From: Lientehia hominis
Lineage (GTDB): Bacteria > Bacillota > Clostridia > Lachnospirales > Lachnospiraceae
Direction of reading: 5' to 3'
Length of the DNA stretch: 64,000 bases
Assembly: GCF_021044755.1 (NCBI RefSeq)
Contig: NZ_JAJNOR010000005.1
Coordinates: 124,001 to 188,000, forward strand
Shown: positions 17,750-27,269 of the stretch, in pieces
How the letters are laid out: each line of letters opens with the position of its first letter
Numbering within the stretch: the first letter of the stretch is position 1
Made by a program: the position numbers and the translations under genes
Notes under the pieces: model-generated
Seen by the model: only the letters and a program-made list of their open reading frames with translations
Told to the model about the DNA's origin: nothing
The model's database searches: none

Positions 17750-18477
17750 GCCCTTACCCCCTGACGCCAGCTGGCCTCTCTGGCCTGGCTCTGCCTGCCG
17801 GTCTGCCACTGATCTCCGGAGATTCGTCCGTCCTCAATGGATATCACCCGGTCCGCCTGAAGCGCTATCCGCTCGTCATGAGTGATGATGATAAGTGTCT
17901 GGTGATACTGACGGTTAGACTCCTTCAAAAGCTCCACGATCTCAGCGCTGTTCTTGGAATCCAGGTTCCCGGTGGGTTCATCCGCCAGCACCAGAGCCGG
18001 ATGGTTGATGAGGGCCCTTCCTATGGATACTCTCTGCTGCTGTCCGCCGGACAGCTGGTTTGGCAGATGGTTCATCCTGTCCTTAAGTCCCAGCACCCGG
18101 GTCAGTTCGTTCAGATACTTCTCATCCGGCTTCTGTCCGTCCAAAAGGAGCGGAAGAGTCAGATTCTCTCTGACATTCAGGACCGGCAGCAGATTGTAGA
18201 ACTGATAGATCAGTCCTATCTGCCTTCTCCTGAAAATAGCCATTTTCGTCTCATTCAGATCATATATGGGAGTGCCGTCAATGATGACCTGGCCGGAGGA
18301 CGGCCGGTCTACTCCTCCCAGGATATGAAGAAGCGTGGACTTTCCGGAGCCGGACGGCCCGATGATGGCCACAAATTCACCTTTGTCCACCGAAAATGAC
18401 ACGTCTCTCAGAGCGTCCACCCTGGTATCTCCCAAACCGTATGTCTTGCATAAATTCTCAACCCGTAATACTTCCAT
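17746..18477 (-). CDS. ABC transporter ATP-binding protein, MacB/LolD type
   Basis: The 243-residue ATPase has Walker A GPSGSGKST at about residues 40-48, Q-loop FYNLLPVLNV, signature LSGGQQQR, Walker B LVLADEPTGNLDS and the switch histidine in IITHDE. The NLDS extension after Walker B marks the LolD/MacB subfamily that pairs with FtsX-type permeases. The ATG at 18477 has GGAGGA 7 bases upstream; earlier in-frame starts lack a site. The stop overlaps the permease start, so the two are translationally coupled. Confidence 0.92.
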   Translation of the reverse strand: MEVLRVENLCKTYGLGDTRVDALRDVSFSVDKGEFVAIIGPSGSGKSTLLHILGGVDRPSSGQVIIDGTPIYDLNETKMAIFRRRQIGLIYQFYNLLPVLNVRENLTLPLLLDGQKPDEKYLNELTRVLGLKDRMNHLPNQLSGGQQQRVSIGRALINHPALVLADEPTGNLDSKNSAEIVELLKESNRQYHQTLIIITHDERIALQADRVISIEDGRISGDQWQTGRQSQAREASWRQGVRA

Positions 18478-18623
18478 AATGTCTCCTCCATTTATCCACA
18501 CTCTGTTTTTCTTTCTTTTGCTTTCTGTTTATTATCATACCCCTTTTACATGACAATCCGGTGACAATTTCCGTGACAGTTTTGTCACATTTAATATAAC
18601 TTTTAAATCTCGTACTGAAACAT

Positions 18624-18666
18624 AAAAACGGCCTGTCCGGAAGAATATCCGGTCAGGCCGTTTTTT
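18624..18666. terminator. Bidirectional terminator after the NCS2 permease gene
   Basis: Long arms AAAAACGGCCTG...CAGGCCGTTTTTT form a stem of about 17 bp with one internal mismatch. The T-run on each strand lets it stop the leftward permease transcript and insulate the ABC pair. Confidence 0.85.
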
Positions 18667-18698
18667 CAATTTCAAATCACTCTTTTGTGGACTGTCTC

Positions 18699-20015
18699 TT
18701 ATTTTAAGGTCAGCACATACATAACAATAAAGATTGCAGACAGAATGTAGATCAGTACCGGAACCTCTTTCGCTTTTCCTCGGAACAGCTTGATAACTGT
18801 GTAGGAAATGAATCCAAATCCAATACCGTCAGAAATGCTGTATGCAAAAGGCATCATGGCGATTGTCAAGAAACAGGGAAGAGCCGTCTCAAAATCAGAC
18901 CAGTCAATCTTCACCGCTCCCATCATCATATATACTCCTACGATTATCAGAGCAGGAGCCGTCGCCGCGCCCGGCACAATACCAGCGATGGGCGCCAGAA
19001 GAATACAGACCAAGAAAAGTACGCCGGTCACCACAGAAGCAAGACCGGTCCTGCCGCCTTCCTGGATACCTGTGGAAGACTCCACATAAGTCGTAACGGT
19101 AGAAGTACCGACACATGCGCCGAAAATCGTCGCAACAGCATCTGCAATCAGGGCTTTGTCGCCTCCGGGCAGGTTGCCGTCTTTATCCAGCATGCCCGCA
19201 TTTCCCGCAGTACCCAAAAGGGTTCCTACTGTATCAAAGCAGTCTACAATCGCGAAACTGATTACCGCTGTAATGAGCGGAAGGATACCCATTGCCATCA
19301 AGCCTCCGAAATCGAACTGGAACATAGTCAGGCTGAGATTTCCGATATGGCTCATGGTGACCGTCTCCGGCATTGTGGTGACACCCATGGGGATACCAAT
19401 GATAGTCGTGATAATGATGCCAATGAAGATTGCAGCTTTTACTTTATGAGCGATCAGGACCGCTGTGATCAGAAGGCCGATGATAGCCAGCAGGGCAGAA
19501 CCCTTTGTGATCACGCCCATATCCGTATAGCTGCCGCCCTCCGGGCCAAAGCATTTTACGATACCGGCATTCAGAAGGCCGACGAAAGTGATAAACAGGC
19601 CGATGCCGACAGAGATTGCATTTTTCAGGCAAGGCGGGATAGAAGCGATGATCTTTCCTCTCAGGGGAGATATCGCAATGATCAGGAACAGAATACCAGA
19701 AATCAGTACGATCGTCAGGCCCTGCTGCCAGGTATAGCCCATACCCATGCAGATGGTATAAGTAAAGAATGCGTTAAGCCCCATGCCGGGAGCCTGGGCG
19801 AAAGGCACATTTGCTACGAACGCCGTCAATAAAGTCCCTACCGCGGCCGAAAGACACGTTGCCACCATAACGGCTGTAAAATCCATACCTGTCGCAGACA
19901 AGTAATTGGGATTCACAAAAATAATATACGCCATGGCAAAAAAAGTGGTGATACCGGCAATAACCTCTGTTCTCACATTGGTATTATGCTTCTTCAGTTT
20001 GAAAAGCTTTTCCAT
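18699..20015 (-). CDS. NCS2-family purine permease (AzgA/PbuG-like)
   Basis: The 438-residue integral membrane protein has about 12-14 hydrophobic segments. Features typical of the AzgA branch of nucleobase:cation symporters are AGITTFFAMAYIIFVNP near the N-terminus, QAPGMGLNAFF, GIGLFITFVGL and the family's VDCFDTVGTL motif. Members import guanine, hypoxanthine or adenine with protons. The ATG has GGAGGA 6 bases upstream. The leader (20016-20180) is AT-rich; I could not find a purine riboswitch core in it, although one hairpin with 8-bp arms is present. Confidence 0.92.
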   Translation of the reverse strand: MEKLFKLKKHNTNVRTEVIAGITTFFAMAYIIFVNPNYLSATGMDFTAVMVATCLSAAVGTLLTAFVANVPFAQAPGMGLNAFFTYTICMGMGYTWQQGLTIVLISGILFLIIAISPLRGKIIASIPPCLKNAISVGIGLFITFVGLLNAGIVKCFGPEGGSYTDMGVITKGSALLAIIGLLITAVLIAHKVKAAIFIGIIITTIIGIPMGVTTMPETVTMSHIGNLSLTMFQFDFGGLMAMGILPLITAVISFAIVDCFDTVGTLLGTAGNAGMLDKDGNLPGGDKALIADAVATIFGACVGTSTVTTYVESSTGIQEGGRTGLASVVTGVLFLVCILLAPIAGIVPGAATAPALIIVGVYMMMGAVKIDWSDFETALPCFLTIAMMPFAYSISDGIGFGFISYTVIKLFRGKAKEVPVLIYILSAIFIVMYVLTLK

Positions 20016-20180
20016 TTTTCATCCTCCGTTTCTTAGACATAACACGCCGGAACAAAGAACGCTTTTTCCCTGTCCCGGCTGCACTGTATTTCAAACTGAA
20101 ACTATAGTACCATAAATTTTTTATAAACTCAATGAGAAATTTTTATAAAAATGAATTTTTTCTTAAGTTTCTGAATATAA

Positions 20181-21527
20181 TTATGACCCTGTGCCTTTAT
20201 CTATCACAGTCCCATCCAATGCATTGATGGAAATCATTACATACTGCTCCCTATTTATGGAACGCCCGTCTCTGTCTCCGTCGAAGACCTCCAAATTACC
20301 ATAAAAGTCCCATACAGGCACCAGATATCCCTCTGCCTCTTCATCCTCACTCCTGACCCGCCCATATCCCAGCATGATTTCATCAACTGTGATAACGGCA
20401 GTTTCCCCTTCTCCAGGGGCCATATAGCTTTTGACCTGCGGAATCATTCTGGTATAAATGGAAATAATCTCATCAAATGGGAGAAGCTCCGCCGCCGCAT
20501 CATGCTCTGCTCCGCGTTCTTCCTCCTCATAAGGGTCGCTGTATTCCAGAAAGTAAATTCCCTCATCATCAATCTTCATTACGAGCAGCTCATAAGGCCA
20601 TGGATCCATTCCCCTGTCATCTGAAATGCTCTGGCTTCCCCTCTGCCAGCTATAATTGACCGACCATCCTCCTATCTTTCTCGTATAATAAAATACATAT
20701 CCACTCTTATCTTCAGCTTCATGGCCATAAGTACAGGAAAAAGCCTCCGAAAGACCCAGACCATCCAAATATTCATCCGCCTTTTTTTCCGCCGTCTCCT
20801 TTGTTATGGTGCAGGTATCCCTTCCTGCATCAGACTGCTGGGACAAACGCACAAAGCTCTCTGTCATTTCAAAGACCATGACGCCTCGCTTTAGATCAGC
20901 CAATCCATAGACGCTTAGATTCCCTTCTGAATCTTCCGTGAAAACCAGAGGGATTTCCTTTTTTATTGATTTCGATGCTGCTTCTTCGCGCTGCCGCTTC
21001 AGTTCTTCTATCTCATCTTCCAGCTGTATCCGTTCTTCATCAGGACAGCCCTCCGGCGATTCCAGCATGGTCTCTCTTTTCCACAGCTTGGAGTCAATTT
21101 CAGCCAAATCCGTCCCTTCTGGATTTTCCATCCTATAAAGCGGATTCCCTTCCAAAAGTGCTCCGGCGACCTTCTTCAGATCCTCTCCGTCAAAGCATCC
21201 TTTTTCCACTGGAACCATGTAGAAGCCATTATCTGATGGGATATGGATTTCCGCATCCGTGATGATTTCCAAATTTGCTTCTGTCCCATAAACCACTTCC
21301 GAATACCGTTCCGGAACCCTCAGGGCCGCTGCTTTTTCTATCCCCTCATACTGTCCCGTCTTCTTTCGCTCTTCTTCTGGACTCAGTTCTGGCGTTTCTT
21401 CCGTCTCATCCCATTTCTGATCTTTTTTCTGTACCATTCCCTTCGCTGCGCGCACCCCGCATCCTATGCCGGCCGAAATACTCAGAAGCAGGCAGGCCAG
21501 TAAAAGCAACAATCCTTTCCTTTTCAT
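20181..21527 (-). CDS. Secreted lipoprotein-like protein, DUF6034-like, unknown function
   Basis: The 448-residue protein opens MKRKG followed by a hydrophobic stretch to about residue 22. A lipobox-like AGIGC is present, so it is probably exported and perhaps lipid-anchored. The rest is acidic and soluble, with a charged helical stretch at about 150-190. Its overall look resembles the DUF6034 family of Clostridia lipoproteins, but I am not certain. It lies 94 bases downstream of the kinase in a response regulator-kinase-lipoprotein series, so it may be the system's target or an accessory sensor. AAAGGAG precedes the ATG. Confidence 0.75.
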   Translation of the reverse strand: MKRKGLLLLLACLLLSISAGIGCGVRAAKGMVQKKDQKWDETEETPELSPEEERKKTGQYEGIEKAAALRVPERYSEVVYGTEANLEIITDAEIHIPSDNGFYMVPVEKGCFDGEDLKKVAGALLEGNPLYRMENPEGTDLAEIDSKLWKRETMLESPEGCPDEERIQLEDEIEELKRQREEAASKSIKKEIPLVFTEDSEGNLSVYGLADLKRGVMVFEMTESFVRLSQQSDAGRDTCTITKETAEKKADEYLDGLGLSEAFSCTYGHEAEDKSGYVFYYTRKIGGWSVNYSWQRGSQSISDDRGMDPWPYELLVMKIDDEGIYFLEYSDPYEEEERGAEHDAAAELLPFDEIISIYTRMIPQVKSYMAPGEGETAVITVDEIMLGYGRVRSEDEEAEGYLVPVWDFYGNLEVFDGDRDGRSINREQYVMISINALDGTVIDKGTGS

Positions 21528-21621
21528 CTTACCACTCCTTTCCTGCCTCTACCTTACCGCATTTCCGCTGCAAATTCTTCATCGCTTCGTAAACGATATG
21601 TAAAACATACTTTATATGGAT

Positions 21622-23025
21622 TCATATTTCCGGTTCTTTTGGAAAAAGCAGCGTAATCGTAGTTCCTTCTCCTTCCTCGCTCTCAATATCCATTTTTATA
21701 CCGTGCAGTTTAGCTATCTGTTCGCAGATCGCCAGACCAAGCCCAAGACCCTGTTTATTTCCTCTCGCTTTATCTGTCATATAAAACGGGACTTTTATCT
21801 TTTTCATCTCCCCAGACGGAATTCCTTTTCCAAAATCCTGAACAGATACATTGTTCCCGTCTGTGAGCCGAATTCGAATCTCCTGACCCTTTAGAGACGC
21901 CTTTGCGGCATTATCAGTCAAATTGACAAATAAACTCAACAGTAAATCCTCGTCCCCTTGAACTGCGGCACTTTCTGCCGGCTCTTCTATTTCTAAAATA
22001 AACTTTTTGTCCGGCCATCGTTTTTCTTCCATCAAAACGGCATTCTGAAGAATCTCTTTCAAAACGCAGCTCCGCATGCTTATGGCACTGTTTTGGTAAA
22101 GTCCTGATAACTCCATCATTTTAGATGACAGGCGCTGCAGATAACATGCCTGTTCATGGATATTATGCAGTGCCTTCTGTTTCTCTTCTTCTTTCAGTCT
22201 CATCTGAAGAAGCGTTTCCGAGTATCCAATTATGGAAGTCATCGGCGTACGGATTTCATGGGTAAGGCTTCCCAGCAGCTGTTTCTGTTGTTCACTGGCA
22301 TGTTCCAGCTCTGACACGTGCATTTCCACTTGTTTTGCCATATTGTTAAATGCTGCGGCTACATGACCCGTTTCATCCTTACGTTTCACATCCAGTATCC
22401 AGTCGTAACTGCCTTCACTTACGGCAACCGCCGCTCTTTCCAATTCCTCCAGCGGCTTCAGCACCATTTTTGCTGCCGCCGCCGTGAACACAGAAGCCAG
22501 CCCAACCATCAGAAACCAAATACCGGAAAACTGCCAAAGAAATGTTTCCGTATCATTATAGATGACCGTTAAACTGCGAACTGAAAAAAGATAGCAGTTT
22601 TCTCCTGCCCACGCTTCTCTGGAGCCAAGCACCATCAAGTGTTCCCCCTCCAGCTCTTCCATGGAATACTCTGTATCCTCATATTTATTCTCTTTCTTCC
22701 AAGCAGGATCATAAGTGATCATGTATTCTGAAGAGTCGCAGATGGTTCCTTCTTCGTCTATAAAAATATAATCTTCAAACAGATTCTGGCGGAATATATA
22801 TTTCAGAATCACATATGATATCTGTTTCGAGTCTCCCGGACGGCTTTCTGCCATATATAATCTTTGAAAAGTATACCTTGCCGCGTCATAATTGGACATT
22901 TCTGTCTCTACGGCTCTCGATATCTGCCGATCCCGAAACTTCACTCCCAGAATTCCGCCACAAATCACGCCACTCAAAGTCAAAATAACAAAGGTCGCCG
23001 CCATGATCCTTTGATATAATTTCAT
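21622..23025 (-). CDS. Sensor histidine kinase
   Basis: The 467-residue kinase has transmembrane helices near residues 8-28 and 165-190, with an extracellular sensor between them. A HAMP segment follows at about 190-240. The HisKA domain has H-box LTHEIRTPMTS, then the ATPase domain with N box NLTDNAAKAS, G1 DFGKGIP and G2 GLGLGLAI. It autophosphorylates and passes phosphate to the regulator encoded just upstream, whose stop overlaps this start by four bases (ATGA). The signal is unknown. The downstream lipoprotein may take part. Confidence 0.93.
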   Translation of the reverse strand: MKLYQRIMAATFVILTLSGVICGGILGVKFRDRQISRAVETEMSNYDAARYTFQRLYMAESRPGDSKQISYVILKYIFRQNLFEDYIFIDEEGTICDSSEYMITYDPAWKKENKYEDTEYSMEELEGEHLMVLGSREAWAGENCYLFSVRSLTVIYNDTETFLWQFSGIWFLMVGLASVFTAAAAKMVLKPLEELERAAVAVSEGSYDWILDVKRKDETGHVAAAFNNMAKQVEMHVSELEHASEQQKQLLGSLTHEIRTPMTSIIGYSETLLQMRLKEEEKQKALHNIHEQACYLQRLSSKMMELSGLYQNSAISMRSCVLKEILQNAVLMEEKRWPDKKFILEIEEPAESAAVQGDEDLLLSLFVNLTDNAAKASLKGQEIRIRLTDGNNVSVQDFGKGIPSGEMKKIKVPFYMTDKARGNKQGLGLGLAICEQIAKLHGIKMDIESEEGEGTTITLLFPKEPEI

Positions 23026-23687
23026 GTTCCGTCCTCCAGCCTGTATCCGATTTTAGGAATCGTCTGTATTAGTTCCGGTATTCCAAGTTTTTTCCGAAGT
23101 TGGCCAATATGGACGTCCACCGTTCTGGTCTCTCCTATATATACATCTCCCCAGACTTCTTTTAAAAGACGCTCCCTGGTAAACGTAACATTTTTATTTC
23201 GGACCAGAAGTACCAAAAGATCATATTCCAGAGGTTTAAGATGAATCTCCTCTTTTCCCCGCATCACTGTCCGGATGTCCAGATATATCTTTATATCCGC
23301 AGCAGACAAGTATTTCTGCAGCCGTCCAGTCCGCTCCAGGACCTTTTCTATCCGCACCAAAAGCTCCAGGACTTCAAAAGGTTTTACGATATAATCTTCC
23401 GCCCCCTCCTTAAGCCCCTTTATTTTTGATGCCACATCATCCTTTGCCGTCAGGAATATCACGGGGATTCCCCGCTGCCGCAGATACGGCAGAAGTTCAA
23501 ATCCATTCTTTCCCGGCAGCATGATGTCCACGATTGCCAGATCAAACATCCTGTCCTCTGTCAGCAGTCTGCTCACCTGATTTCCATCAGCGATTTTTTT
23601 CACCCTGTATCCGGTCACGACCAGATTCATCTCAATCAAGTCCGCAATCGCTTCATTATCTTCTATAATTAAAATTTTGTTTTCCAT
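23022..23687 (-). CDS. OmpR-family response regulator
   Basis: The 221-residue protein has a receiver domain (ILIIEDNEAI acidic pocket, phosphoacceptor aspartate in AIVDIMLPG, TAKD, lysine in IVKPFE). A C-terminal winged-helix DNA-binding domain follows from about residue 125, ending in VDVHIGQLRKKL. The ATG at 23687 gives a normal N-terminus, with a GGGGTGAG site upstream; a longer frame to 23777 has no site. It is the first gene of the regulator-kinase-lipoprotein operon and faces away from the ASKHA gene. Confidence 0.93.
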   Translation of the reverse strand: MENKILIIEDNEAIADLIEMNLVVTGYRVKKIADGNQVSRLLTEDRMFDLAIVDIMLPGKNGFELLPYLRQRGIPVIFLTAKDDVASKIKGLKEGAEDYIVKPFEVLELLVRIEKVLERTGRLQKYLSAADIKIYLDIRTVMRGKEEIHLKPLEYDLLVLLVRNKNVTFTRERLLKEVWGDVYIGETRTVDVHIGQLRKKLGIPELIQTIPKIGYRLEDGT

Positions 23688-23743
23688 ATTCTCACCCCTT
23701 CCTCTATATTTTACCATAGACCTTCTTCCATACGGCACCGCCT

Positions 23744-23772
23744 TTGTAAACAAGTTGTAAATATGATATACT
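23744..23772 (+). promoter_or_regulatory. Sigma-A promoter for the ASKHA gene
   Basis: TTGTAA at 23744-23749 and TATACT at 23767-23772 are 17 bases apart. A second TTGTAA lies inside the spacer, making a direct repeat that could be a regulator site. Confidence 0.65.
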
Positions 23773-23815
23773 GTCAATATAGTAAAATTTTGTATTTTCA
23801 GGAGGCACAGACATC

Positions 23816-25462
23816 ATGAAACATACCACTGCGCCGATCTGCGGGATATCCGAAGTTTATCCCGCATGTAAATCCGGCCATTCCCTCAGCCAGAAAATAT
23901 ATCTGGAACTGACACCTCCCTCCGATTCGGACACGATGGGAGATGCCGATCGCCTGCTAAACGCCCTTGACGCTCTTTCGTTTAAAGATCGCTCCCTTTT
24001 CTCAGAACAGACCCATTCCTTCTTTTACCTTCCCTATACAGTCCTTGTTCGGGATTATCCTTCCTTTCGGCTGAAGGACTGGAAGATCACTGTGACCATG
24101 GTGTATACGGGCAGGAATTGGGAGATCACTTCCATTGAAGCAGGTGATACTACGGATTGCCATTATGGTCTCGCCGCAGATCTCGGCAGCACTACGGTTG
24201 CAATGACACTTATGAATCTGAATACGGGAGAGATTCTGGCAGAGGAAAGCTGTTTTAACCGTCAGATTTCATTTGGAGAAGATATCTTAAGCCGCATTTT
24301 TTATACCAAATCAAGTCCTGAACATCGAAAAGAGCTTCAGCGGGCAGCTGCGGACAGTCTTTCCTTTCTGATGGAAGAGCTGGAAAAGAAAAGCGGTATT
24401 TCCGTATCCGAATGCCCTGTCATGGTCATCGGCGGAAATACCACTATGATTCATTTTCTTCTGGATATCGATGCTTTTCCTGTCTTTTTGTCACCTTTCG
24501 CTCCGGTCTTCAATCAAACCGGCTTTCTTCCGGGCCGGGAGATCACTCTTCCTTTTTCCGGGCTGGTATACTGTCTTCCATCCTCTGCCAATTATCTGGG
24601 CGGCGATATCGTCAGCGGACTTCTTGCTTCAAGGATGACAGAAGATTTTCATATTTCCCTGTATATCGACATCGGCACCAACGGAGAGATGGTCATCGGC
24701 AGCTCCGAATTTCTTGTGGCGGGCGCAGGCGCCGCCGGTCCGGCCCTGGAAGGCGGAATAAGCCGTTTCGGGATGCGCGCCGATACCGGTGCCATAGATT
24801 CCGTTACTATTGCGGACGGTGCTCTCACAGTGACTGTGATCGGAAACGGACCCGCCAAAGGTATATGCGGATCCGGTATCGTAGACCTGCTGGCCCAGCT
24901 CCTCTTAAACGGATGGATGGACCTCCAGGGAAAGCTTCTCATGGGAAGCTCCGAGAGAATCGTCTTAAAAGGCGGGGAAACGGCCGTGGTATACGCCTGG
25001 GGAAAAGAATCCGAAGCGGGTGAGGACCTGTACTTTTCTCAAAAGGACATTGACAGTTTTCTGGACACAAAGGCCGCGGCCAGCACAATGATTTCCTGCC
25101 TGCTGGAAGAGACCGGCATATCCGCAGAGGATATAGAGCGTGTCTATACGGCCGGTTCCTTCGGCAGATACCTGAACCTGGAGTCCGCGATCACCATCGG
25201 ACTTTACCCGGATCTGCCAAGGGAGCGTTTCTCCTGTATCGGAAATGGATCCTTAAAAGGCGCCTGCAGTCTTCTCACAGACAGACGCCTTATGAATCAA
25301 ATCTCTCAAATACTGCCGAACATTCATTATATCCAGTTCGGCATGGCAGAAGACTTTGTGACGAAAATGCGGGCCGCCAGATTCTTTCCTCACACGGATC
25401 TGGACCGCTGTCCCACCGTGAAGCGGGAGCTGCAGAAACGTCATATCCTGCCCCCAGAATAG
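23816..25462 (+). CDS. ASKHA-domain (DUF4445) protein, RACo-like reductive activator lacking ferredoxin domain
   Basis: Proteins of this class use ATP to reactivate corrinoid (cobalamin) methyltransferase partners by reduction. The 548-residue protein has a middle domain from about residue 20, then the ASKHA ATPase fold beginning GLAADLGSTTVAMTL at about 118, with GGNTTMIH, DIGTNGEM and VYTAGSFG. Typical RACo/RamA-type proteins start with a 2Fe-2S or end with a 4Fe-4S domain; neither cysteine set is visible here. AGGAGG precedes the ATG. No corrinoid protein or methyltransferase is in the window, so the partner must be encoded elsewhere or the role differs. Confidence 0.8.
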   Translation: MKHTTAPICGISEVYPACKSGHSLSQKIYLELTPPSDSDTMGDADRLLNALDALSFKDRSLFSEQTHSFFYLPYTVLVRDYPSFRLKDWKITVTMVYTGRNWEITSIEAGDTTDCHYGLAADLGSTTVAMTLMNLNTGEILAEESCFNRQISFGEDILSRIFYTKSSPEHRKELQRAAADSLSFLMEELEKKSGISVSECPVMVIGGNTTMIHFLLDIDAFPVFLSPFAPVFNQTGFLPGREITLPFSGLVYCLPSSANYLGGDIVSGLLASRMTEDFHISLYIDIGTNGEMVIGSSEFLVAGAGAAGPALEGGISRFGMRADTGAIDSVTIADGALTVTVIGNGPAKGICGSGIVDLLAQLLLNGWMDLQGKLLMGSSERIVLKGGETAVVYAWGKESEAGEDLYFSQKDIDSFLDTKAAASTMISCLLEETGISAEDIERVYTAGSFGRYLNLESAITIGLYPDLPRERFSCIGNGSLKGACSLLTDRRLMNQISQILPNIHYIQFGMAEDFVTKMRAARFFPHTDLDRCPTVKRELQKRHILPPE

Positions 25463-25466
25463 ACCT

Positions 25467-26318
25467 TTACTTTCCAGGCACATCCTCCTGGAATTTCTCC
25501 ACTTTTTTCCACGTCGGCCTGTCTGTCCCGTTATGGGTGGAATTCGCGATCGTATCATGGAGCGTATCTGCATCCTTTGACAGAATATTGGCCGACCCTC
25601 CTGCGCTTCCGTTCCATTTAGTCGCCCCGTACCACTCCTGAGTGACCGGATCAAACACATACGGAACCGACCAGTTGCTGGCTGTACCGGAGTCCTTCGT
25701 CGCATACAGCCATGTCCTCTGTTCCATCGGCAGGGAAGAATCCGCCGACTCGCTGTAAAACGGCTGAATATAATAAGTTTCTCCATCCACGGTCAGCGTC
25801 GGCCACTGGCCCCCATATTCCTTCAGAAAAGCTTCTCTCAGAGCTGAATTCTTTTTTTGAGAAGATTGCTCTGCAAACTTCTGAAAATCTCCCCAAAGCC
25901 CCAGACTCGCGGCATTGGGATTGGCTGGAGTGCTTCCTCCGTCCCCGGAAATGCTGTCTTTATGCTTGTCACAGACAATCTGCAGAGTATCTGTATTCTC
26001 CAGAGGGTCTCCCGTGCACATCACGGTATAAGTCCCTCCCTCCGGACACTTGATCTCTGAATCATCCGCCATCTGCTGCAGATCCCGGACGGTATGCGCC
26101 TCATCCATGGCAAGCGCGTCCACCAGGTCATATATCAATGCTCTCCTGTTCGACTGACACGGCACTTTTTTTGCATTGGTGATATGCCTCATTATCCACG
26201 GCACAACGGCCGCGGCCAGGACAAGTATGATCACAATTACTACGATCAGCTCCACTAAAGTGAAGCCCTTCTTGGTATTCCTTTTCCTTTGTACGGCAAC
26301 CAACCCCTTTCTGATCAC
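25467..26318 (-). CDS. Orphan type IV prepilin/pseudopilin-like protein
   Basis: The 283-residue protein has a class-III signal sequence: basic leader, cleavage site G18/F19, FTLVE with the conserved glutamate at mature position 5, and a 20-residue hydrophobic helix. The rest is a glycine/serine-rich extracellular domain. The start is GTG at 26316-26318 with GGAGAGAGG upstream. No prepilin peptidase, assembly ATPase or platform protein is within the window. It is either secreted through a pilus system encoded elsewhere or a stand-alone surface protein. Its stop lies 5 bases from the convergent ASKHA stop. Confidence 0.85.
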   Translation of the reverse strand: MIRKGLVAVQRKRNTKKGFTLVELIVVIVIILVLAAAVVPWIMRHITNAKKVPCQSNRRALIYDLVDALAMDEAHTVRDLQQMADDSEIKCPEGGTYTVMCTGDPLENTDTLQIVCDKHKDSISGDGGSTPANPNAASLGLWGDFQKFAEQSSQKKNSALREAFLKEYGGQWPTLTVDGETYYIQPFYSESADSSLPMEQRTWLYATKDSGTASNWSVPYVFDPVTQEWYGATKWNGSAGGSANILSKDADTLHDTIANSTHNGTDRPTWKKVEKFQEDVPGK

Positions 26319-26379
26319 GTTTCCTCTCTCCTATTATATCTGTTCTTCCGCAAAAGTAAAGCAAAGTCTTCCCTCTGAA

Positions 26380-26417
26380 AAAACAAACGGGACACTGCTT
26401 TTTTAAGCAGTGTCCCG
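26380..26417 (-). terminator. Intrinsic terminator of the ABC importer operon
   Basis: Perfect 13-bp arms at 26388-26400 and 26405-26417 enclose a 4-nt loop. On the minus strand they are followed by a long T-rich tract, a textbook terminator 49 bases after the ATPase stop. Confidence 0.93.
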
Positions 26418-26465
26418 CTGAATACTTTCTCCGCGGCCTGGAATCCGGCCCACGCTTTTTATCTT

Positions 26466-27269
26466 TCAGTCCGTCAGTATCATACGGTCATTGGCAAATT
26501 CTCCGCCGCTGGCGTCTTCAAACTTCTTCATCAGATCTTCTACGGTGAGCTTCTTCTTTTCTTCTCCCCGCACGTCATAAATGATATGTCCCTCATGCAT
26601 CATGACAAGACGGTTTCCCAGACGGATGGCATCCTTCATGTTATGAGTCACCATCAGAGCCGTCAGTTTTTCTTCCGCAATAATCTCTTCCGTCAGATTG
26701 AGCACCTTTTTGGCCGTTCTCGGATCTAGAGCCGCCGTATGCTCATCCAAAAGCAGCAGCCTTGGCTTCTGCAGCGTCGCCATCAAAAGAGTCAGAGCCT
26801 GTCTCTGCCCTCCGGACAGAAGACCCACCTTCGATGTCATGCGGTCCTCTAGACCGAGACCGAGACGCTTAAGCTCTCCATAAAACACCTCTTTTTCCTC
26901 TTTTGTGACTCCCCACTTAAGTCCTCGTCTCCTGCCCCTTCTGTGGGCCAGAGCCAGGTTCTCCACAATCTGCATATTTGCCGCGGTCCCCATCATCGGA
27001 TCCTGGAATACGCGGCCCAAAAGAGCCGCCCGCTTATATTCCGGCTGTCTGGAGATATTGAGGCCGTCCAGGAAAATAGTTCCGCAGTCTATGGGATAAA
27101 CACCCGCGATCATATTAAGCGTCGTGGACTTTCCTGCTCCGTTTCCTCCAATTATCGTCACAAAATCCTCCGGCTCCAGATGCAGGTTGATATCACGGAG
27201 CGCCTGCTTTTCATTTACCGTACCAGGATTGAAGGTCTTGCTCACATGGCTGATTCTTAACATGCTCAT
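26466..27269 (-). CDS. ABC importer ATP-binding protein (TrpZ/LivF-like)
   Basis: The 267-residue ATPase has Walker A GGNGAGKST, signature LLSGGQRQAL and Walker B LLLLDEHTAALD (histidine replaces the usual proline after DE), and the switch histidine in VTHNMKDA. It is the last of a three-gene set: substrate-binding lipoprotein, LivH-like permease, ATPase. This set matches the family that takes up tryptophan, tyrosine or related small molecules (the DUF534/ABC-substrate type). The ATG at 27269 overlaps the permease stop (ATGA), with AAAGGAGGGG upstream. Confidence 0.9.
   Translation of the reverse strand: MSMLRISHVSKTFNPGTVNEKQALRDINLHLEPEDFVTIIGGNGAGKSTTLNMIAGVYPIDCGTIFLDGLNISRQPEYKRAALLGRVFQDPMMGTAANMQIVENLALAHRRGRRRGLKWGVTKEEKEVFYGELKRLGLGLEDRMTSKVGLLSGGQRQALTLLMATLQKPRLLLLDEHTAALDPRTAKKVLNLTEEIIAEEKLTALMVTHNMKDAIRLGNRLVMMHEGHIIYDVRGEEKKKLTVEDLMKKFEDASGGEFANDRMILTD

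Noticed and set aside
20016..20180. Purine riboswitch in the leader of the NCS2 purine permease.
   Set aside because: The conserved core of the purine aptamer is not visible; only one hairpin with 8-bp arms is present.
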